NCBI GenBank assembly: GCA_033002965.1
Contig: JAURVB010006379.1
Coordinates: 1 to 64,000, forward strand
DNA from: Piper betle
Taxonomy: Eukaryota; Streptophyta; Magnoliopsida; Piperales; Piperaceae
Reading direction: 5' to 3'
Length of the DNA: 64,000 nucleotides
The notes beneath the pieces were generated by a model. It was given only the letters and a program-made list of their open reading frames with translations, was not told where the DNA came from and ran no database searches. Shown here in pieces: positions 53,831 to 64,000 of the stretch (position 1 is its first letter; every line of letters starts with the position of its first letter). Made by a program: the position numbers and the translations under genes.

Positions 53831-54882
53831 TCCTGTAATAAGGGGCAAAAGGGTAAAATATTTCCCCTTTCTGCACCTTTTTTATGTTTTTATTAATTAT
53901 GTTTTGTTTTTTCTGCATTTTGAATTGAAGAAAAACATAAAATTGGCATATTTTTTTAGGAGTTTGTGTTCCTTGGCCTAATTAATTGTGCAACAACATG
54001 ATTAAACTGGCCACCAACAAGCCAAGAAATGGGGCTTATCTTAACGAGAAAAAGGTAAAAGATGACCTCAATTGCCTGGTTTGTTGGGAACATCTATCAT
54101 TTTTCTTGAGTAATACACAAATTTCGATCAGCAAGTTTGACTAATAGGAACTTTACGTCAATTAAAGCAGGAACTACCAACGTAACACAATGCTTTAATA
54201 CTCACCTATATTCCTGTTCACAGCTTATAAAAGCTATATTTAAAAAACCTGTAATTCAAGCACCTAACTCGGAGTAAATGTATTAAACTAAAAATGTAAC
54301 ATTTTCTCACTAAACATGAAACATGACTGATGGTGTCAAATGTAGCCAATTATAAAGTCTTCATTTATTTAATATGTAATTTCATTAGTGGAATTCAAGA
54401 TCTATAAAGTAAATTCCAATGGAGTTTCTCTGGGGTCATGCACGTATTGAAACAAGCAACACGAGGAAAGTGACATTAACCAAAAACATTATCAATCTAA
54501 TTTTCAATCCCTGTTTCACATCCACAATTTGTCTATTACCATTTTACATGCTGATGAGTTGCCTATACCAACGAAACACGATAATATACTGTAGAAAAGG
54601 GCAACTGAAAACTTTGAGACTGCCATACATATAAATATAAATCATAATACACTACCACACACGTCCTTGAAGACCACCGTTCCAACAAGCTGGAAGTGTA
54701 CAATTCGATAGATCAAGTACCCAAACTAAAAATAAGGAGTAACAAGTTACAGATAGCATTTAAATGTTCCATAAAAAAATTGGTCTAGGTATTAAATTAC
54801 CTTACGAGATATCCTCCACTATTAAATTGTTGTTGAGATATCATGACTCAGTATTAAACAATACTGAAGATATCCTTCTCAA
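53215..54882. other. Intergenic, between CLASP 5' end and LRR gene 3' end
   Basis: AT-rich DNA; the part next to 53215 should contain the CLASP promoter. An (AAT)n tract lies at 53782-53830. No other gene was seen. Confidence 0.55.
53782..53830. repeat. (AAT)n microsatellite
   Basis: About 16 consecutive triplets, starting with three GAT/AAT variants and then pure ATA/AAT. Confidence 0.9.
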
Positions 54883-57800
54883 TTATGGGTCGTCATCGTA
54901 CGATGTACCTACTGGAGGCAAGGACTGGAAGACAACAACTGAATTTCCATTTTCACAGAAATCCTTGAACAGGGATGTGTGGAAGGGTATGCATTGGTCA
55001 TTTCCAGTCAAATCTAACCTTTTTAGTGTACCTGTTTTAAAAAAATACATAAAGAAGAGAGCAGAATTTTAGATGCCAATTTTTTTTGGCAATGTATTCG
55101 GATATGTCAAGATAAAAATTGAGAAAATATAAACCTTTGGACAATCTCATTGCATCAGCAATGGTATACAACGACTCTTTGGGGATGAAATTGTAACTTG
55201 CATTAACTGAGATGTTTTCTGTTGCCTGTAGAATGAGCCTTGCAACAAACTTTGCTGCTTCGCTACCACCACGATTCTTGCTGCTGGGCCAAATGGGAAG
55301 ATCGTTAACATATTCACAAAGTTTGAAAACTAGTTGACAGGTCTGGGTTCAAACCTAACGTTGATATCAACAAGTCTCACTTCCTTTGGCATTTCTTTCT
55401 CCAATTCAACAAATCCAGATGGACCAAGCCCAATTTCTTCAATGTTCAGCACTTTAATGTGCGAAGCTCCCCAGAACTTAGCCATTGGTTTCACTACATC
55501 ACTGAGGAAGGATAAACAGAAATGACAATATACCCTTAGATGGGATCCAATGAGATTTAAGTATTGAATCCTGACAAGAAAACTTTGGCAACGAACATAA
55601 TCATCTGGGAACACCAAATAAATTCACAAACATTACACAGCAATTACTACTGACTATATTGCTGATATGTGGCCACAATCAAATAATTAAGCATAAGCTA
55701 GTAGTCTAAATTGTTGGGCTGACGGCTATCATTTTGTCCATTAATACTCAATGTAAATGAGTTACCATTAGCAAAGTTCTTGGAAATGCTTCAATAGACA
55801 GCTACATTAGAGCATAACAAGTTTGAAGACTTACCAGCCAAGGTCATTATCAGCTAGAGAGAGGGTATCTAAGGGGCAGGAAATGGCATCCAGTCTGCTT
55901 AAAAGAGCACTTACACCAACACATGTAAGGTTGCAATTTTCAAGTATTAGTTCCACCAGAGATCTACCAGAAGCTTCAGTAAAATACGATGTAAGAAACC
56001 TGCAATGTAATATAAAAGAAGTTGAGATAAAAATTTTAGATCACCGTAGCGAAAAAACAATTTTATGCAGCCGCCTAACCTTATTCCATCATCTCCAACT
56101 GGATTATCACTAACATCCAATCTCTGTAACATTGGAAGAAGAGCCAAAACGCATTTGAGATCTTCTACATCTTTAGCATGGAAGTTATTTCCCCTGTCAT
56201 GATATCATAAAATAAGCAAATTAAAGCTCATGTCTCACTTCAAGCAAATCTAAATAGAATGGTAAAAAGCCTCTAATTATACCTCAAATTAAGACATCTT
56301 AATGATTTTATGGATTTATCAGAAGATGAGGGCAAGCAAGAATTTAATCTATATCCATCCACAGATAGACAACCCGCAATCTGCTGTCAAAAAGTACCAG
56401 AAAACATTTGTGACAAAATAACTCTCGTACAAAAGGACAGAAAAATTAGCATTTACAGATCACACACATAGTTATCTGATAATTCGAGAGTAACCAAATC
56501 AGGAAGAGATCCAAGAAGGACATCAAAGATCATCCTTGCAAAAAGAGGCCCCAATTGACTTTCACAGAAAACCAGCGTGTGCAGTGACCTACAAATGTCA
56601 TTCATAAAACAGGTTGTTTCTCAATGATGAAATTATAAGCCATTCAAATAAAGGAAGCTCCAATGAGGAAAGAAGTAACTATGAGGATAACCTTGCAGGA
56701 CAAGAGGAAAGATGAGAATCCTCTTAGCACGACATCCGTGTTGCATCCAAAAATTCTTGAATACTTGATTGAGAAGTACTGAATGTTGTGCTTACAGAGG
56801 TTGTTCATACACAGTGAATTAAATAGTTCAGAAATAAAAAAGGATGGCAAATTACAATGAATAAACTCAAGCGACAGTAAAGTTCTTCTATTTTGGTTCA
56901 AAAATATCCGCACTCCATCAACCTGTGAGACAACATTCAAGCACACAAGTACCATTCATGAGTTAAACAAATGCATTTCTAAAATTTAATCATGCAACTA
57001 CATTGCAAACAAACATCTTATCCAACTATATTCACTGTAGTGTGTAGTCGTATCACAGTATCACCACAGTCCATTCTTCAACATGCTTTAGAGAAAGTCT
57101 GAACAAGCAGTGGTACCTTGTGATATGAATAGGAGATTGATAATGCAAATATTCAAGCTTTCTTAGAATGATTAGTGTATTTATAATCCAACTGTATACT
57201 GGTCTATAATTTGACTAGAAAGAAGAAAAATCTTCCACTTATAGCCACCATATTTTCAATTTTTATCAAGATTGTAGTATATAAATCTAATGGAACCATG
57301 ATGGGTGACAACAATGTTATCTACAGCCCAAGCAGATGTGCCTTTATTGTGTATCAGAAGGCAGAAATTGTACATGGATTTTTGATTTTATGCTTCGGAA
57401 CACCAGCCCTTGCAGATTGCTATCCTTTAGAAGCTCCTGAAAGTTCAGAAGAGAACCCAAATAATGAAAGAAATGGATGATTCACCATATTTACTAAATT
57501 TGTGAATAATATGCCGTCAGTTTAAGTATATATCAGGAGTGTGCCGATCTTATAAGTCACTTACACACATCTCTGGAACACAAAGAACATTTTGCAGTCG
57601 CAGCCACCTGAAGCAACAAGAAAGAGGAATTAAAACAACAGAACAACATACTCCCGTAAAATAAATACTATCTAGACATATAGTTAAAATTCTTTATCAG
57701 CAGAAACCTTCTATACAATCATATAAACCTTAAATACCGATGAACAACATGCCAAAGATTAGGAAAATGGTTCTAAAAAGCATATTGCCTACCTCTGTAC

Positions 57801-60800
57801 GTGAAGAAAAGCTAGTAAAGGATGCTGCAAATTTTTCATAAAAGAGAATAATCATTTGCGTCACAACCTGTGATTTTTGAGACAACTCTTTAGGAGATGG
57901 ACTTACACCCCTTTTATTGTGCTCGGCGAAATAACTGCTAAGCATGAGGAAATTTTAGGTGCATGGCATAGGCTACTTCGTCCACTGGGCATGTTGAACT
58001 AGTCACTCAGCTCAACTTTGGTTAGGTGAAAAGTGATATAAGCAAGAGACCAATGCCTGGAGAACTTCTCTCGTTCTATGAGGCCAGCCTTGAAGTCATG
58101 AAAACCATAAGTTCTCCCATCCATCCCCACTCTGCAGTGCAGTTATCAAAGTAGCCCTTTTCTTCCCCTAGCTTAGTAGTTAAATTACACAAGCTATTTG
58201 CTTTTTTTTCAAGAAATGAACATAGCGTATTGCTTTGACTTCAGAAAAGCCAAGTAGAAAATAGAGTTAAAACCTCCCATTTTTTCTCTACAAGTGGATG
58301 GCACAACGACCTATATGTGCTGTTTATAGATGTTCCCAAAATAGCGTTCCCAATCATGCTCAAGTCAAGTACTATGTACTCTTTATAGATGATTACAGCC
58401 AAATGTCTTGGATCTATTTAATGAAAGAAAGAAGTGAAGTTTTCTCTAAATTCATGTCTTTTATTAATGAAATACAAGTTTAGTATTTAGCTCATCTCAA
58501 AGTGTTTCAATCTGATAATGCCCTAGAATACACTTCTTCACAATTCAAACACTATTTTAGATCTCAAGGCATTTTACGTGAGACTTCACGTGCTTATACC
58601 CCTCAACAAAATGGAATTGCTGAAAGGAAATGTAGACATCTTTGAGAAGTAACTTTAAGTCTTATGATACAAATGTCAATTCCCAAACATCACTGGCCTG
58701 AGGGACTCCTCACACCTTGCTATCTAATTAATTGCAAGACTAGTGGATCTTTAAAAAACAAAATACCCATCCAAGTATTGTTTCCTGATAAAGCACTATT
58801 CCCATTCAAACCTAAAATCTTTGGTTGTGTTTGTTTTATCCATATTCTTCCATTTCGAAAAGTTAAAATTTCAGCTAAATCCCTCTAGTGTGTTTTTATA
58901 GGATATTTAAGACTTAAGAAAGGTTATCTATGTTATAATCCTTCTCTTAAGAAAACATTTATCACAATGGATGTAACATCTTTGAGGATGTTCCTCTTTA
59001 TTCTCCGTCTAATGCTCCCATGTTAGCTGTTCCTAAGCCTTCCTCTCACACTCTTTCCATTTCTATTGTTGATCTTCCATCCACCACTAGTCCTCCTAAG
59101 TATGCTGCTCCACCAATTGTGTATACTAGGAGACCTAAGGAAGTTCCTTCCACTCATTTACCTGCAGCCCCCACAACCATATTTGCTGATCCTCCTTTAG
59201 TGTATATCCTCAGGAACAAAGAAGACTTCATCACTCCCATAAACCAATCTCCTTCTACACTTCCTGACATAGATACGGAACCTAGTTCTTCATCAGCTCT
59301 TATACAAAACTTGACAGGTGTTACTGTTCCTAAGGATCACAATGAGGCAATGACTGATGATAGATGGGTGCAGGCAATGAATGATGAAACTCTTGCTTCA
59401 CAACGAAATCGCACATGGACCTTGGTTGATTTACCTACAGGTAAAAAGGTGGTTGGATGTCGATGGTATTTACAGTCAAGGTTAAAGCAGATGGATCAAT
59501 TGACAGGTTTAAGGCACGTCTAGTACCTAAAGGGTATAGTCAAACTCTGGGCCTTGATTACCATGATACCTTCTCATCAGTGGCTAAAATGAATTCTGTT
59601 AAGAGTTTATTCTCTTTAGCTGCTAACTTCAACTGGACTCTTCATCAACTTGATGTCACTAATGCTTTTCTTTATGGAGATTTACAGGAAGCAATTTACG
59701 TGCAGCAATTGCTGAGGGGGAGTCTAATAAGGGTTACCTTCTTAAAATATCAATCTACGGACTCAAACAGTCTCCTAAAGTATCGTTTGAAAAGTTCAGT
59801 AATACGCTTGTTGATTTTGGATTCACAAGGTGTGTTTCAGATTAGTCTGTCTTTGTTAAACATTCGGGAAGGGGTTGTGTCATTCTCGTGGTTTATGTTG
59901 ATGATATGGTCATCTCAGGTAGTGACATCATTGGTATCCAAGAAACCAAGGACTAGTTAAAATCCAGACTGCACATTAAGGATTTGGATCAGCTACACTA
60001 CTTTCTTGGAATTGAAGTTATGAGGACACAACTGGGTATTTATCTAACTCACAAGAAATATGTAACTGATCTGCTACAGGAGACAGGGATTATTCATGCA
60101 AAAGCTGTAGAATCCCCTCTCGAGTCTGGACTCAAATTTATGCCAGATGAAGGAGAAGTGTTTGAGGATGCTAGTAGATATAGACGCCTGGTTGGTAAAC
60201 TGATGCAGAGCATCCTCATGAGTCATTGCCTTTGTCTTCCAATGATAGAGATGAAGATCTTTTCACCAAATATGATTATCCTCAATTTGATATTGGGAGT
60301 AAGGAGAAGAACAAGGGAAAAGGGAAGGCGTAGATCAAATCTTTGTGGGACTTTCAGTGCTGGAATTCTTTATTTAGAGCCGCTATTTTATCAGTCATGT
60401 GTTTGCTTATTAGTCGTGTCTATTAGTCATGTGTTAGTTTAGTTGGTTTGCTAGTTGTTCTATTATTATTGGTGGTTTGGTCTAGTTAGTTATTGTTTAG
60501 ATCTGATTTGATATTATTTGTTAGGGATGAACTTGTCTATATTAGTTTTCATATTCTGGGAGTATTGCAGATTATGGACAGATGAATAAAAATCCAGTTT
60601 TTTTTTAAATTTTTGCTATAGTTTTCTATATTTTCTTGTATCTATTAGATGAACTAGGCCAACAGCAGATTTGATCAAGGAACAAGGAAGGCTAGGATTG
60701 GCGTAAGTCCTATTGTTTGCAGGTTTATCTTGTTTGATTATCCTCCCAAGACATTAACTTGCACCATAAACTAATTTATTTGATAGTGACAAGACCTGAT

Positions 60801-61164
60801 GTTTCTTTTGCGGTGGGACTAGTCAGCTAATGCAACAACCTAGACTTCCACACTGGAACACAGAGCTAAGAATTCTAAAGTATCTAAAACTGTCCTGAGC
60901 AAGGACTGTTCTATACTGAGCAAAGCATGGAGAAATCATTGAAAATTGAAGGATTTGTCGATGCTGATTGGGCTGGTCCTCCATTTGATAGAAGATCTAC
61001 ATCTGGCTAGTGTATTAAGTTAGGTGGCAACCTAGTTGTATGGAAAAGCAAAGAGTAAAATGTAGCAGCAAGGTCTTCGGCAGAAGCTGAATATAGAGCT
61101 GTAGCTAAAGCCACAACAGAGAATCTGGATGAAATTATTATTGGAAGAACTATGGATTCTAACA

Positions 61165-61210
<46 letters not shown>

Positions 61211-63268
61211 GTATAAAAAATTAAAATTAAAAAGCAAGGCCATACAACCATACTACCTAGCATACAAGCCAAAATGCTGGCAATGACCGGCAAGTTTTGA
61301 GAATCTATGAGCACTACCCGTCCATCCATGGAAAACTATGAATTTACAAATATTTTCTGCATAAAAAAATCAGGCCATTAATCGATTTCTTCTCTCGTGT
61401 ATGTTGGCACAAAGTCCAAAAACAACAAGGTTTGATAAATATGCATGACAATGTAAATTAAAAAGGATATATCATGGATTTAGAGCATCAAAAGTTTAAA
61501 AACGAAATGATGTGAAGATTGAGAGAGAATGATTTGATGTCAAATAAGAAAACAATAATAGTCATTTTTTACATGAGCTGTATTTAGACTTCAACATCCC
61601 AAAAAGGCTCTGTCAGTAAAATAAGAGGGAAACAAGATTTGCTTCTAGTAAATTGAAAGCCCATCAAAACATAACTCAGAGCTGAATTAGAAGGCGGGTG
61701 TGAGTTATTTTTCACCTGAAATTTGTATCTCACTGATACACCCATTAAACAAAGGCAGGAATGCTGTCTCGGCTGCCTCGTCTAGACAACTAGCTTTTTG
61801 AATTAAGAAGAGTAACCATATCAAGATCAACACTTTGAATCATTTACCTACATGATACCGAAATTTGTGTAACAGATAGCCAGAAGGTTCTACATACTCT
61901 TGTATATGATGCTCCCAGTACTTTTGCCTCCAGTGAAACCCATGAACTGAAGCCATCTCACATCTGATATCCAATTCATTTCCCCCTGAACATCTAACGC
62001 AAAGCTGAGAGGCATCCTTGGGCCATCGAGATTCAAACAACACTTTCCACGCTTCATCAAAATCACCATCTCTGCAGGAAAAGTTAAATAAGAACAGTGC
62101 GGAAAAATATTGGAGAATAACTTCTAACCATGAAAGAACCAGAAATACTCATTAAACCTTGCACGCTTTCTCTTAAACTTAGTGCAATTTGCCTCACAAG
62201 GTTCATCAGAAGATGAATTCATTGACCTGCCAGAAAGAACAAAAGATTTAAGAATGTGTTAAAATTTGCCCACTTGGCTTTAAATGAATCCAGTGTAGAT
62301 ACAGGTAACTGAAACTTCCCATGTAGGCATGCCATTCCAATTCACCCAACCAATAGACGATCCAAGTGTGTGAATTAATCGGGAATTGCACTTGGGGCAC
62401 CCATTCATGCTTAAGCAGCATTTACGTTACAGTGTCCTGGACATCAGTAGAATGGGCATAGGATGGTTTTTAATTCATTAGTTTTAAGTACGCCATTAAG
62501 GGTGGTCAACCGAATCCTGTAGTTCAGATTTGAGAAAGATATATTATTTCAGTTATCTTTATACTTGACTTAGATAACTATTAAGACAGTGATCTGTCTT
62601 ATTATGAAATCCATATATAGATAACGGGCCTGCCACATTTACGAACAACACAACACAACAAAATAAATTTTCTAGAACATAGGTTGTCGACTGTAATTCC
62701 TTCAGAGCTCGTGAAATCCAACACAGGGATAAATTCAACATCAGATTACAAATTAGCAAAAAAAAAGGCGCTCAGATATGAATTTTTTTAAGAAAAAAAC
62801 TAATTTCTAATATTAAATCAACAATATAACTTGAGCAACATACATCGCCAACAATTTCAAATAAGAGTAGAGAGTAGCAAGCAAACACTCACAAGCCCCC
62901 TTGCAAAGTATGCAAAGCGAGTGGGGGTAGGTGCATAAGCAGGTGTTGAAACAAGTCCGACGGCAGGTCGTATAAGGCCTCCAAATCATGGTCACCTGAC
63001 AATGGAGCAACAGCAAAACCTCCATCATCATCCAATTCAAGTCCAAAAGCCATCCCACGCGCAGATAAATGGTGAAGGCGATGCTTAACTCACCGCTGGC
63101 AATAAGCTCGGAGGCGATGGTATTGGTGCAGAGCGACAAGAGGGAGGGGACGTCGGCCATGTCTATCGGGAAGTCGGGGCTTCCGAGCTCCCGAAGGGGG
63201 CGGCGGAAGTTCTGCACTCGCGTTCGTGGCCAATTCGCATCTGCTTCTCGGCCTAACGAACGACTCAT
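54883..63268 (-). CDS. RNI-like leucine-rich-repeat protein
   Basis: Exons recognised: 63268-63094, 62995-62893, 62226-62158, 62071-61898, 61789-61716, 57606-57564, 56922-56692, 56588-56468, 56383-56283, 56193-56080, 55999-55835, 55501-55355, 55280-55135, 55031-54883. The N-terminal part ([40 protein letters not shown]) looks like an F-box/VHL-box-type adaptor motif, followed by [11 protein letters not shown] and [12 protein letters not shown]. The rest is ribonuclease-inhibitor-type [69 protein letters not shown], ending SYDDDP-stop. A substrate-adaptor role is an inference. I do not know a gene symbol. At least one exon is unplaced in the 4-kb intron 61715-57607, which holds a copia element, and the junction 56692/56588 does not keep frame with the sites seen. 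The ATG for MADVPSLL (about 63160) is an alternative start. Function therefore remains uncertain. Confidence 0.72.
58290..61150 (+). mobile_element. Degraded copia (Ty1-type) retrotransposon in an LRR-gene intron
   Basis: Order on the plus strand: integrase ([20 protein letters not shown], 58370; [11 protein letters not shown], 58600), reverse transcriptase ([17 protein letters not shown], 59415; [22 protein letters not shown], 59508; [19 protein letters not shown], 59648; [12 protein letters not shown], 59896), then RNase H (RRSTSG, 60990; [16 protein letters not shown], 61075). Integrase before reverse transcriptase is the copia order. Gag, protease and both LTRs were not found, and frames are broken many times, so it is dead. 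It runs opposite to the host LRR gene. Confidence 0.88.
60199..60775. other. Insertion of about 577 bp within the copia element
   Basis: The copia frame runs to [10 protein letters not shown] at 60198 and resumes as [14 protein letters not shown] at about 60787; the sequence between is foreign to copia. It includes a Lys/Gly-rich short frame ([10 protein letters not shown]) and, further on, AATAAAAATCC followed by a T run near 60600. It may be a retroposed transcript fragment or part of another element; I do not recognise it. Confidence 0.5.
61166..61215. repeat. (TA)n / (TATG)n microsatellite
   Basis: TA runs with a few C interruptions followed by four TATG units, close to the right end of the copia remnant. 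Confidence 0.85.
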
Positions 63269-64000
63269 TGGACTAAAACGGACCGGACCTTACATGGGGC
63301 GTTTGTTTACTTACCCTACTAAACATGTGATTTTCATCCTAATTGTCCGTTTACGCCTGTATTTGACACATTGACGTGTATCTAAGATAGTTTTTTTTCG
63401 GCTGCCGTCGCATTTCGCCTAACATGCGGTTAATCCCCGTTGTCTCTCCTAACTTTATAATTAATCCCTCATTTTTCGATTCTCTAGGTCACCTCTTAAT
63501 AATTTCGCTAATTAATCCGCTCACCTCTTCAACTCTCTCTGACTCGCTTGCTGATATGATAATTCATCGTATCTCAAACTCTTGAATTCACCTCCTAATT
63601 AAGCAAAATTCTTTATTTTCGTTTCTAATCGCCCAAAACTCTTCTTTTTATACCTAGTATTTACTTTTAATTATTTAAAACAAGTATTTTTTTACTAATC
63701 ATGTGTTAATATTTAAGGTTTAATTTTAAATTTTCTTTTTATAATTTTTACTTACTGTTGATGATTTCATATTGATTTCAACAAGCAAGATATTTTTAAA
63801 TATATTTATAAAATTATGTTTAAAATTAAATATTTACTGATATTTGCATTTAAAATTACTTTATATTTATTCATATATTATTAATTAAATTAAAATATAT
63901 TGTATATTGAAAATAAAAAAATAATGTACAACTTTAATTGATTACATAACATTTATGTATAATTTTGGTCATTAAAAATTAAAGGTCATTTAGAAGTTTG
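63269..64000. other. Upstream region of the LRR gene
   Basis: The first 100 bases should hold the LRR promoter; no clear TATA box was seen. The remainder is AT-rich and contains no gene that I can support. Confidence 0.5.

Noticed and set aside
58290..61150. Copia frames considered as a host gene
   Set aside because: Integrase, reverse transcriptase and RNase H motifs in Ty1/copia order with many stops identify a dead retrotransposon.

Overview
The window is nuclear DNA from a flowering plant. Genes are split by many small introns with GT..AG borders, intergenic DNA is AT-rich, and plant LINE, copia, gypsy-type LTR and hAT elements are nested in it. Sharply GC-rich first exons in the PTAC3 and CLASP genes are more typical of monocots than of eudicots, but I cannot name the species.

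Six protein-coding loci were found. (1) 4902-8719, minus: an F-box gene resembling SKIP31, broken by several small deletions and hosting an LTR element. (2) 14335-20245, plus: PTAC3/PAP1, a SAP- and PPR-type plastid transcription protein; all 13 exons are recognisable but four reading-frame breaks are present. (3) 21899-24239, minus: an intact ING1-type PHD-finger protein in 7 exons (230 aa). (4) 37467-41390, minus: an intact mitochondrial chaperonin HSP60 in 17 exons (575 aa). (5) 42678-53214, minus: a CLASP microtubule-associated gene that keeps its N-terminal TOG exons and its last two exons, has lost the roughly 1,100 codons between them, and carries a 6-kb LINE in the gap. (6) 54883-63268, minus: an RNI-like leucine-rich-repeat gene with a degraded copia element in one large intron.

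The 25-36.5 kb stretch holds no host gene. It contains a decayed LTR, a 2.6-kb element with long inverted ends set exactly between two (TA)n tracts, a 5.1-kb hAT-like element that keeps a BED-finger ORF and is interrupted by a 2,955-bp solo LTR with a perfect 5-bp target duplication, and an 889-bp deletion derivative of the same hAT family with a perfect 8-bp target duplication. A third copy of the family is at 11977-12753. All of these elements carry a GC-rich island bordered by the same short motif (an inverted repeat of the TTGACTCG type followed by ATTACGARAATGCC).

Two genes are intact (ING1, HSP60), three are clearly or probably damaged (SKIP31-like, CLASP, PTAC3), and one is largely preserved (LRR). 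This mixture is what gene loss after genome duplication looks like, with broken copies tolerated because another copy exists. Uncorrected homopolymer errors in the assembly are an alternative explanation for part of the damage, in PTAC3 especially. The genes do not form a pathway; they are ordinary housekeeping loci in a transposon-rich neighbourhood.
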